A stretch of 64,000 bases of DNA from the NCBI GenBank assembly GCA_920105625.2, contig OV050033.1:54394780-54458779 (forward strand), in the 5' to 3' direction. Both the position numbers and the translations under genes were made by a program. The stretch is from Clusia tigrina. Lineage: Eukaryota > Arthropoda > Insecta > Diptera > Clusiidae. The notes beneath the pieces were generated by a model. The model made no database searches. It saw only the letters and a list, made by a program, of their open reading frames with translations, and had not been told where the DNA came from. Positions 27,327-39,300 of this stretch are shown here, one piece after another (position 1 is the first letter of the stretch; every line of letters begins with the position of its first letter).

Positions 27327-30300
27327 ATTAAATTATATTTATTTAAGGGAGTTATACAACGCCTGAAAGATATATTATAATGCCTGTATTTATTTAAAAG
27401 ATGAGTATAGCCTCTCTCTATAGATCTTCTCTCAGGTTTATACGCGACTGGAAAACATGTATTTTGAAATCAAGTTGATGGACATTGCTCATATCTAAGA
27501 TATATTCTCATATCTAAGATATATTCTCCAAAACACCTGACCTCATCCCAAGGGAAGTGGGTCTCCTATAACAAGCAAAGTGTCTTTCGGTTTCAACTAC
27601 TATTAGGATTCTTGAGTAAAACGGGTATGTATCTAGTGCGGTATCCTTTCTTAAAAATTTTAGCTAAAAAAGCTCAAAAAACGTACACTTCGTTGTCCGA
27701 ATGGTCTACTTGAATTCTTCCTATTAGTGAAACGATATCCTCTTCAACATTATTCTTAATGGTCCTGAATAGCTCTCTCAAAAAGTTCAACAAACTAAAA
27801 AATCGCCTTTCTTTTATTTCCAAAAGTATTATCATTGAATTTTAAGGCAACTCTTGATCTTAAAAAGTATTTGGAATGATCCTTTTTATCAGAGTCCCAA
27901 ATTAAGGTATAACCATGACAAACATAAGACTACTGGACTAAATATTGAAACAGTGATCACATTTAAATAAGTTTCTATTTATTTTGAACAAACATACGAG
28001 TATTTGAGGCTCCGCACGTATGCACAACGACTTCTCTAACGCGAAAGATTTAAGGGAGTTTCTTTCAAACATCACGCAACTAGTTTAGTCGCTGATTAGT
28101 TTAGAACCTGACAAAATTGTAAAAGCGAACAATTTGCGTTATTTGAATCGTTTTGGCAGTGTTTTTTGTTAGCGAGTTTGTTGAATCCCAAATTGTCGCA
28201 TGTCGCTTTGTTGTAGACAAAGTGCCCGCAGTAAATAGCAATAAACCTATAAATTATGCCAAAGCAGCAACTAATAACGGCAACCAACAACAGCGGAGGT
28301 AATGTGAGTTAATTGCAGAAGAGCAACGTGGGGGCAGATAACGAACAAGTTAATTTAAGTGGAAACAAATGCTGAAAACTATAATTTAAACATAAACATG
28401 TGTTTTACCTTTTTACTCATTTGTATAAAATGAGTTGATAATAATTTATTTAGCTACTAATTAATAAATAATTATATTTATGTACTGTATATAAAACCTA
28501 ATATTTGAGGCGTAAGGCCTGCAAATCAGTACTCACACTAGTTTTACTTATTATTATATTTAATTATAATAAAATAATACACCAAAATATTTATAATAAA
28601 TAGAAAATATTTATAATATATAAATATAAAAATATCACCTTACGATAAGGAAAGGCCCCGGCGAGATTCGAACTCACGATCTCCTGTTTACTAGACAGGC
28701 GCTTTAACCAACTAAGCCACGGCGCCCCCTTATCTAGCTTCTGCCTACACAGCATTTTGGTGTTCTTTGTGGCGGTCCCACCTGCCTATCGAAATATTCT
28801 CTTGCTTTTTATTGTTGCTGCTCTTGCTAAATTTAAAAATAATAAATAAACAATTTTTAAACATTTTTGGTGAGCACTTCGCGCGAGCATTGTGGCATTT
28901 ATCGCGAGCCATAAACTTGTTTCAGTCAGTTACGGAGCGTCGCCATCAGGTGTGGACGCCAAATTTTAAGAGAACTAACTATGCTCTTAGATACTGCTTC
29001 TAATTATAGTACTATGAGTTGTCATTAGCTCAGTAGCTGAGAGATAGCCGAGAGCTATTGAGAGAAGTGAGAAATAGAATTTGTTTTAATGAAATTTTAA
29101 TAAATGTGAAACTAAAAGTAGAGAGAACTTTCAGCAGTGGGAGAGCAAGTTAGGACAATATATTTCTGTTCTGGGAGGTAAGTCAGTGGGTAACAGGCTT
29201 ACTATATCTCCACTTACATGCTAACTGAATGCTTCAGTGTACCACAGAGATAAGAGATGAATTCTAGTATACAAATAAATTTTAACTGGATAGTGATAGA
29301 ACCGACTTTATGTTTAGTATGATCAAATTTGTCTGATAACACAAGTATACGCCATGGTTACGCCCACTTCAAACTCACACTTATAATCATACTTTGCCAT
29401 ATTTCTAAGATAAGAGTATCACCTTTTGTTTTGAGACTTTTTTGTTATAACAAACAAAAGGTCAATGTCCAAGCAAAGACCAAACAGATCAGGGATGAAC
29501 ACCTCGAAGCGGTCCATTTTCGATATTCTACAATAAAGTCCTTAGTCCTTAATTGAAGTTTTTCTATATATGTAAATTTTCAATTCTCTTTAAAGTCATT
29601 ATTTTTCATACATGATTATATTCTCTTATTTAGCAAAATTGGACTTAATTTTCATTATAATAAAAAAATATTAATTAATTCAGAATTCAATTTCAAATTG
29701 TGTCTCTGTTCTATCAAATATGCAAAGGTCTTATACAGCAGTGTTGCATATGTTTATCATTTGTTTACTGTGAATATCTGTAGACCTTCACAAGTACAAT
29801 TTCGTGAAGGCAAGTTGGGCCTCTATTGTATAAAATAATACCATTATATTTCTATTGTTCTGGTTAGGGAAACAGACGTCATCATGTCTTTATGAGTGGT
29901 AATGAGAGTGCGTAATTGAATTCCACAATTTTTTTCAAATATTGACTACGTTACTCGTACATTTAGCAGTCGATTCTGTACTTGTTTCGTATTTATATTA
30001 AATTTTTTTAACTGTTTTAAGTACCTTCACCTCCAATTTTCTAAAAAAAAAAAAACACAAACTTAACGAAGCTGGTTATTTATACAATTGTGATAAAAAC
30101 AACAAAAACGTTTGCAATTTGCCTCTCACGCAAATCATCTCTCCCTCTTCCCAGCTGTTATATTGGTGCCCTCTCTCTGACTTAATTTCAACATTGATCA
30201 ATACCATGGCATAATAACAACCAGGTAACACGAAATATGTACTCTTGGTGGTCCTCGCTCCTGACTATCAAAATAAGAAATCAGTGTTGAGTTTATTGGC

Positions 30301-33300
30301 TCAGGTATATTGAAAATTTCCGGAACAACCATATTCCATACATTCTTTCAAATATTGTGACGAAATCGCCAAATCATGAATAACAATGAAAAGAGTTATT
30401 TGTATGTATGAGTCCAAAGGATTCGATGTGGGTTGATTGCCTCGTTCTCCGTAATGGAATTTGAATAAATAATGAACTTTAGTCATCAATCATCCTTCTG
30501 CCATACTATGTCTCGCTATGAGTCATCTAATCTGTTCTAAAGAATAAACTTATGGTATGCACAGTAGTTATGATGTCTCTTTCTGTAATGTTATGTCATG
30601 CCATGAGTCATATCGATGTTGCTATCTCATTTGCTCTAAAAAACAAACGTATCGTAGTAGTTAAGATGTCTCGTAGTAGCTAAGATGTCTCCTTCTGTCA
30701 TATTATGTCATGCCATGAGTCATATCGATGTTGCTATCTCATTTGCTCTAAAAAACAAACGTATCGTACGAACAGTAGTTATGATGTCTCCTTCTGTCAT
30801 ATTATGTCATGGTATGAGTCATATCGATGTTGCTATCTCATTTGCTCCAAGGAACAAACTTAAGGTATGGACCAAAACAATCAAGAAATTCACTATAAAA
30901 AGGGAAGAGTAAAACAATAGTCTGTCAGTCTTGAGTTGAGAGCATCATTGATAAGAAATGGCATGGAAATAATATTAAAATTTGTGAACCCATTTATTAA
31001 AGTAAACATTGTGAAATATTTCTTCGTCGAACTGTTGTTAATAAAACCACTTTTATTAAATAGAAAATCAATCGAAGAGTTGTGATTCGCACAAAAAACC
31101 AATTTTCCTAACAATATAATGTGTTTGGGTAAAAAATAGGAAAAAACCATCCCGATATGATAATCACCTGGAAAACACCTTTCATTGCCGGTGGCTACCT
31201 CATCATGTCCTAATAGCAACAATATGAACTCTCCTCTAATAGTTAATGAGAGATACAGCAGGACCGTAGTGTCTGTTGTCCACCGAAAAAATCTGTCTTT
31301 TTTTATCCTTCATATGTCAATTAATGGATGGTGATGCCCTAAAAAGAGTCTCATTCTGAGCCCTCATCAATGTTTAGTTCAACTATGACTCGGATTAAAT
31401 TGATGAACACTTTAGATGTGCTTCGTTCATGTCTAAGAACAATCATGTAAAATCTGTTGTATAACTATAATATGGGTGGCTTCCACCCTGCTGATAATGT
31501 GAAGCCATTTTTTTGTTGACGTGTTTATGGGAGCGTATTCGCCCGCGTTTGAGTGTGTGAGCTTGTTTTTTGGCGCTTTCATTCTCGCTTTGTGTGCTCT
31601 GCTACGAGGTGAGAGCACCGTTCATGAATTCCACCAACGAAGATCAACGAACTGCATTTGTGAATAAATAAGGTGCAAAATTGATATCATTGCTCCACGT
31701 TCTGTTCGTTGCAATATGTTCGTGTATGCCTTTCTTTTTATGGTAGTTTTATTCAATATACTTTAAGTTGTTGCTGTGCCCTACATTCATTTTGGTATAT
31801 ATTTTATTTTGTGTTACCACAGCGTGTGCTCAGGTAAGAGCAGACAACGGAGGTACGAATAAATTTGAATATGGTTTAGTAAAAAACTGGGCAGGCAGGA
31901 AGTTTTGGAGGGTTGTCACAGCTGCAATGATCTGTCTGAATATTATAACTTTATTCCGAGATGTGGTATGTAGTTGGGTAAATATAAAAAAAACATTTTG
32001 TTTTTGTTTGTATGGAAGAATTTCGAAATGTTTTGTTATTAAAAATTTTCCTGTAGGCCTAAAATAGTCGAACTTTAAGTGAAGTGTTTAGTCTTGGTAT
32101 TCAAAATATGCCATGAATAGCAAATACTCACAGTCTCTTTGTTATATATCACTCTTCATATTAGTTTATAATGTTAATTATAAGTTAATGAATCGAAAAA
32201 AAGCACATAAAAGAATATTAACTAATCGTTGGTTCAGTTAAATTTTATACTAACTGTACTTAGAACTATTGTATATTTAAATTATCAAAATCACACAATT
32301 TTCATATGTTATAGCGCAAAGAGAATTGGTTTTCTCCACTTAAATACCAATGAAACTTCAGACCCTTTTCCTGGAAAAGCTGACAAAACTACTTAGAATA
32401 CCATTGAACCCCTTTGCTATTCCTTTCACGGCTGGAACATGAATTTGAAGAATTTCATTTCTAGACCTTTTTTCTCATTGCCTTTAAGATGTAAATGGCA
32501 GTGGCAGATCTTCAGATTGGTCTTGAGGAATTGCTCTCTAAGAACCGAACCTATTATTCAGTGAACTGTTATTAAACTTTTTGAATTGTAGATAGCGAGT
32601 ATAATTCGATTCCTCTATTAAAAATCAAGAAAGAAATTAATATATTTTCGTAAGAAAATTTTGAAACCCCTGAAAATTTTGAAACCCCTTGACCTATAGG
32701 AAAGACAATAAGGAAAAGTTCAGCTAAGAGAGGAAAAACTGATCGTTTCTTTTGTCTGTCTTATTTTGTCTTTGTTTATATCGATTCTAGCTTTCATATT
32801 CTAAGTTAATATTGAATTGTTACTTGTGCCGATAAAACTCTCCACATAAACTGCAATGGAGTATTAACTCGAATATACTTTTACGATGTTTCCTCGGTCA
32901 GGTGCCGAGTATTAACTCTAATATACCTTTACGATATTTCCTCGGTCAGGTGCCGAGCATTAACTCCAATATACCTACACGATGTTTCCTCGGTCAGGTG
33001 TTTGGATCATGTTAACGTTTTACCCAACCTATTGTGAAATGTAAAGCTAAGTATCCAGTTTATGTTAGCTTTGATGAGCCTTCATTGACAGTTCACCATC
33101 TTAGATCATATTATTCACCTAACTTATTTAAGAGACCTATTTAGAGCCCCCTTTTGTGTGATTTTGATAGTGTAACATTATATATTATCTCTTTATATAA
33201 CTATATTATGCTATATCTCTTCATTCTTCGAACCCCAATGTATTCGTTATCCTTTATGTGGCATTCTAAAACCCCTCTTTGAAATTCAAATTGTTGCCTG

Positions 33301-36300
33301 AATTAGTCTTTCCCTGATTGGCTTCAATGAGTGGCAAATCTTTTCCAACAATGGAGTAATAACCGGTTCACACCAGTGGAAAATTCTTCTTAAATTCTAA
33401 TATAAAAAATTGTCGTGCCGATTATGAAATCCATTTTGGTAAAAACAGGAGAACTCTATGTACGACAATGCAGCATTTTCTGTTAGTCATGTAAACTAGG
33501 CATTATTCTCATTGTCCACACAAAAGGTACAATTGTGTTACTCATATAAATCAGGCCTTATTCTCATGTTCCCCAAAAAACTGATACACCCGTCAACAGA
33601 CGGCCAAAACCAGTTACTAGCTGAGGTCGTAGTTGTCAACAGTTTCGGCAAGACCGCCGCTAATTATTGTGTCTAACTAATTCTTTCTGTAATTGCATCA
33701 AATTGTAATGTGTGTGTATGTGTAAGTGAGAGAGAGATAACTACCAGAGAGAGTGTATTTCACCATCTTGAGAACGAAAGCCAGAGAGAGAATTTCTACT
33801 AGTGTGTGTAGAGCGCTGAGTGTATTACTTGATTTCAGTGGGTCGTATCCGAGTTCTTCAACAATTCTTCGCTTGCATTTTCGGTTCCAATGTGTTAAAG
33901 TGTGGCATGGGAGAGTGTTCGTGTGGCATGGCAGTGTGTGCGTGTGGCATGAGTGTGAACGCGCGTGGCATGAGAGTGTGTGCGTTGGTGTTGCCTCCAC
34001 TCACAGCTTTCATTTATTTATTTTTTGTGTATTAATATTTTGTTAATGAGATAAGAATTTAATTCGGTTAAAATGGCATTTTCGCCTGTTCATTCGTTAA
34101 TTCGCTCACTTCCTCGCAGCGTACGTTGCCGCCTGATCCGCACTCTCATTTTATTTTTGTTATTACACTCTCGCATTTGTTGTTATTTCTGATATTTATT
34201 TTCTTATGCATTTGTCGAAAGTTTTCCGCGCCGCCAGGTTTCGTTTTGTGATGAAAGTGAAATTTCTTCGCCACCTCTAGAAATTGTTCATTGACAATTC
34301 CCTCGCTCAGCTCTTTGTCGATTAGTGATCGCGTTTGTGTTTTGTTGCACTCAATTTTCGCACAGTTTGTGCTTTTCTCGCAGTGTAAATCAAGCGACCG
34401 AACCAGCGAGTTGAGTGACCTTGTCGAATTCGGTGTTTTTGTACATTCTCAATGACGGTAAATTTCTTTCTTTTCCCATTCTGCACTCATTCTGCACTCA
34501 TTCTGTTCTCATGGATATCGGGCAAACAGTCATCATTGCATATGGAAGCAGTGGCATTGCTGCCGTGCTTCCTATCTCTCATTAAATTGGCCACACACTG
34601 AGCCAAGGCATTGCGTAAAAATGTTTTGTTTTCATTTTGCATTGTGTAAATATATTCAAGAAATTACGGCATAATAATATTCACAAAATTGGAGATATCG
34701 TCGCTGGATAAAACGGACAATACTTCCGCCTTTTTGTGTATTTTTGTTTGATCGCGTTAACAATGCTGGGGATTCATGGGACAAACGAGATGGTCCGCAG
34801 CAAAATAACTGCACTTTTGTTCGTTAGTTGGCATTTGAAGGAGAGGAGGAGTTCTTGGGCTGGACTGCTTAAATGGGTTTCTATAGAGTCTTATCTGAAG
34901 AGAATGGTAACTCAGTAAATAATAGAAAACTTTTGTAAAAAAAACGAGCACAAGAATTGGAGAGTTGTGAAATTAAAACCAGAGAAACAAGGAAATTAAT
35001 TAAGATATAGAGAAATATGAAAGTGAGGGGGGCGGTTAAGAAAAGGAAGGAGGAGATCCACGACATTGTTAGGAAGCAGGTCTCCAGATATACTGTAATC
35101 GATGAAATTAGTTGGAATTAAAATGTGGAAATTCAGTCAACTAAAATACCTTCTTTTAGTACCAATAGCTAGAGAGACCCCCATAACTGCTTCCTAAAAT
35201 TAATCCCGATGTAAAAATTGAATCAATAAATCAATAGAAAAGGGCCATGTGACAGAAAAGCATGAGGTGCAAATATTAAACAATGGACAAAGGACAGGTA
35301 GAAACGTGTCTAACCTCAGTAAAATTTGCCATAGATTAATGTCATAAAACATAATAACAAGAAAAATTATTGGAAAGATAGAAAGCATATCCTGCTAGAT
35401 AGTTGGTAGTCCTGTTAAGACATGAGAACCTAAACTGGAAACATACAAATCAGATTCTGCTATATAGTTGGTGGTCCTGTTAATACACGAGAGCCTACAA
35501 AGGAAAGGTACACAGCACATACTGCTAGATAGTTGGTAGTCCTACCACATGAGAGCCTACGATGGAAACGTACACAGCATATCCTTCTTGGTAGTTGGTA
35601 GTCCTGTTAAGACATGAGAGCCTACAATGGAGCCAGGAAACAGAAAAAAAGAAAAGTTAAATGATTCCCCTGCAGGTACGAAACTGGTCTTCACAGTACA
35701 ACAATATTAGGGATTTTGTTTAGGGCCTCCATCAAACCCAATAATTATAGCATAATAATATAGCAAACAGCCGAGTGAAGGAATATACATATATAGCTAT
35801 AGTGAGCAGGAAGGCTCGAGATTAAGGAGATCCGTTTGCTCTGCTGATCGTAGGCGGTATCTACTGGACGAGTTATTCGAAAGTAACTCAGAGAAATTAT
35901 AAAGACCTGGTATAGAATTAAATTAAAACATGATTCTTCACCGAGTAGATGTGATTTACTAAAGATTCGATGTTAGTTGGAGATAAAAATAGGTAGAACT
36001 AGAAAATAGCAGCTTAGTGTGGCTGGGAGTACATTAGAATGACCACCTTAGAAGATTGAATGCTAAATTTTATAAAGTCGGTGACTCTAATTATTAATTT
36101 CATATTTTCCTTTATGGATCGGTCTGTGACTTTAACTTACTAATTATGTAAGATTGATAATTTTTTCTTTATTCATCAAAAAACTATTTTCTACATATCC
36201 TTATGATGAATCCTAACAAACTATTATCAATTTAACCAAATATTTATGCTTCTTAATTTATAATAATCTCTATTTATTTATAATTTCCAGTATCGTGATA

Positions 36301-39300
36301 TTTGTGACAAAGGCCAAAGTCGTGATATTTCCTCAACATCGTCATCCTCCTCCTCTTCGACGTCGTCTACTAATACCCCCACAATAACAAGCGGTAATAG
36401 TAATATTCGAAGCAACATTAACAACAACAATCCAAATCAACCACAATTAACCTCACCACGTTGCAGCCGTTGTGCTACCGACAATTGTTCAATACATCCT
36501 GTCCAACAGGGTGAAGTCTCATCGACGGAACCGCCACTGCCCGAACCATTGCTGCTCAACGGACAAGTGCCCGAAATATCGGCCTACTTCGAAGCGCTCG
36601 AGCATTACATTTCGTCAGTCGGTTGGGTGTTGTTGCAGGTGAACGGTGACGGCATCATTGAGTCGTGCACGCAAAATATTCGCGAACTTATTGGCTATGA
36701 GAAGCAAGACCTCTACCACAAACCGCTCTATTCGTACCTGTATCCAGGCGATCATGTCAAACTGGATCCGATCATAAATAATATGTCATATAGCGGAAAT
36801 GGTAGTGGTATTGGTGGTGGTCTCAGTCATGGTCATCACGGCGGCGGTGGCGGCTCTATTTGGGGTGATCAAGACGAACTGAACAATGGCGTCGCTTTAC
36901 AGCAGACAACCAACTTCAATACGTCGTCAGTTGGCGGGGCCAAAACAAAGCGCAGCATTTCGGCGAAAGTGCGAATGCTAGTCAAGGACACGCGTGTCGC
37001 CACCCAAACAACGTCAGGGATGCACCCTAACGATGCTATGGACCAAAAACCTTTGAGGCAACTCTCGCAACAGGATAAATTCGAAGAGGTCGTGTTGATT
37101 GCAGCGCCCGTGAAAGGTGAGTGACTCATTTTAGTTTAATTGAGTATTTCGTGCTAAGGTTCCTTCATTTGCAGATGACGGCGATTCTACTTCCTCGGTA
37201 TTGTGCCTGATAACACGGCCCGAAGACGAATCACCGCTGGAGATGAACATTCAGCAGCATGTGCAGTCGCAGCCCATCGAGCAGATGACCTTCAAGCTCG
37301 ATATACACGGCAAGATACTCAGCCTGGACGCTACTGCTCTCCGCGAACCGTTCAAGCAGCACTTGTCCACGTGGGGAGGTCGTCTACTGCAGGATTTATG
37401 CCATACCCAGGACTTGTCCGCTCTGAAGGCGCACTTGCGAGAGATACAGGAGTCAGCCGCAGCGGTCAATGCTATAAATGCGTCGCAGTCGCCCGGCGGC
37501 GGTAGTATGATAAATCCTCCAATATCAAATGTTATATCGCGTCCATTTCGCTTGCGGCTGGGCGCTCCGGATGTGTACGTTCACGTGAAGGCCAACTCGA
37601 GACTTTTCCTCAATCAAACGCCCGGCGAAGGTGATTTCATAATGTCCGTGCAGACGTTGCTCAACACGGAGAATGACATGAATTGCAACAACACTGTCAC
37701 TGGGCTATCATTGAGCGGTGTCGGTGTAGGCTTGGGCGTGGGTGTGGGTATGGGAGGTATGGTCCCCGGCTCTACCTTAATCTCGGCTATGTCCCCGGGA
37801 TCTTCGCTGGTGTCGTCGCTGGTATCAACGTTGTCGATGGACTCGATTGTTAATAATAATTCCTCCTCATCGCTGGTGGGCGTGGCTAATGCGCACATAC
37901 TCGGTGGCTTAGTGGGTGGCGGTGGCATGCCCCATAGCACTCAAACGACGAATGTTGGTGGTCCACTGATGACGTCTGCAGTCATCAACGGTACCGGTCC
38001 GTCGCGCAACTCCTCCTCGACACCGGCTTCTAATAATTCCTCGCTTGTGAACTCTTTTACAGCATCGCCAGCCGGCCCTGAGGCACCCTCATTCTTTAGC
38101 AACGATCCATTTGATTTTGACTTGGCACATTCCTCCTTTGAAATAGACCCTGCAGTGGCAGGTTGGACCGACTCACGTCCCAATTCACGCGCCTCAGTCG
38201 CCACCCCGGTGAGCACGCCTCGTCCTCCATCGGCAGGGCACGGCTTCAGTCCGGCCATATGCCCCTCTCCATCCACTCCATATCAACTGTCATCGCATTC
38301 AGCGGCGAGTCTGCCTTCGCCTCAGTCGAACGCCAGTCAGCCGTCTGGTGGTCCTGGCGGTCCGTACGGATTTGGATTTCCCTCGTACGAGTCAAACGAT
38401 AAACCGGAGAAGGATCATCTCAATAATAACAACAACAATAACAACAACAACAACAATAACAACACGCCAACGCATATGAGCACATTGGTGGGGAGTTTGC
38501 CGAACGGCGGACCCTCGCTGCTGTCGACCGTCGGCACGCAGCCGCAACACACTCCGCCGCAGCCCGAATCGGAACGCTTGCGGCATTTGCTTATGAACAA
38601 ATCACACTCACACTCATCGATGCAGTCCGCAGATGGCGACGACAAGGATCACAATATTCTGAAGGTGAGTGACTTGGCCGCCGTTCAGCGATTTGTTCTA
38701 CTCTTTTTTTGGAATTTTTGGTTTTATTGGTTTTTATTTTAATTTGGCGTTCTCTCTTTTTTTAACTTTTCGAAGTTTTACAAACAGGGTCTGCTTAATT
38801 CCGAGGACGACAAAGATGCCGTGGGTCCAGGTGGCAGTAGCAACAACAACCCACCAAGCATGTTCAAGATGAGCCCCGGCGTTTCCACTGCCCGGTTGTA
38901 TGGTGGAGCTATGCAAAAGACCGCCAACTCCAGTAATCCAATGTTGTTGTCGGTAAGTACGAAGAACTTGGATATACTTTGGAAAGTGTTTGGTGAAGTT
39001 CCACCCTCCTACTTGCAGCTCCTCAACGAGAAAACCGAGGAAGATGAGAGTAAGGGACGGCAAAGCGAACTAATGCGGCAATTGCAGAAGGATGATGGTC
39101 ACCATGGCCACGGGCATGGGCACGGTCATCATCAGTCGAACAATCTGACCAATGAGGATCTCAAGCGCATACTGAAAATACAAGGGGATCCCGCCATGAC
39201 GCGCAAGCGTTCGCTGAATGAGCCAGACGACGGCACCTCGGCGAAACGTTCCGAGGATCGGCCATCGAAACTACGCGAAAAGAACAAAATGCTCGCCTCG

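Larger units (their letters stand above)
20737..36290 (+). other. tai: 15.6-kb taiman intron between bHLH and PAS-A exons
   Basis: It is bounded by donor gtgagc (20737) and acceptor tttccag (36290), with phase 0 on both sides. It contains tandem arrays at 20.9-21.5, 24.0-24.4, 26.7-27.1, 30.5-30.9, 32.9-33.0 and 35.4-35.6 kb, a (TA)n run, a tRNA-Thr on the opposite strand, and two less AT-rich unique blocks near 22.6-23.4 and 33.7-34.6 kb. Its size and position separate the DNA-binding-like half of the gene from the rest and leave room for an internal promoter. Confidence 0.8.

Noticed and set aside
31822..31834. Possible 11-nt microexon (accacag|cgtgtgctcag|gtaaga) in the large taiman intron
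   Set aside because: Eleven bases would break the frame between two phase-0 exons; likely chance splice-like signals.
33010..33145. Readable peptide after the 48-bp repeat (KCKAKYPVYVSFDEPSLTVH)
   Set aside because: Could be a retroelement remnant, but no family motif is visible and stops lie close by.
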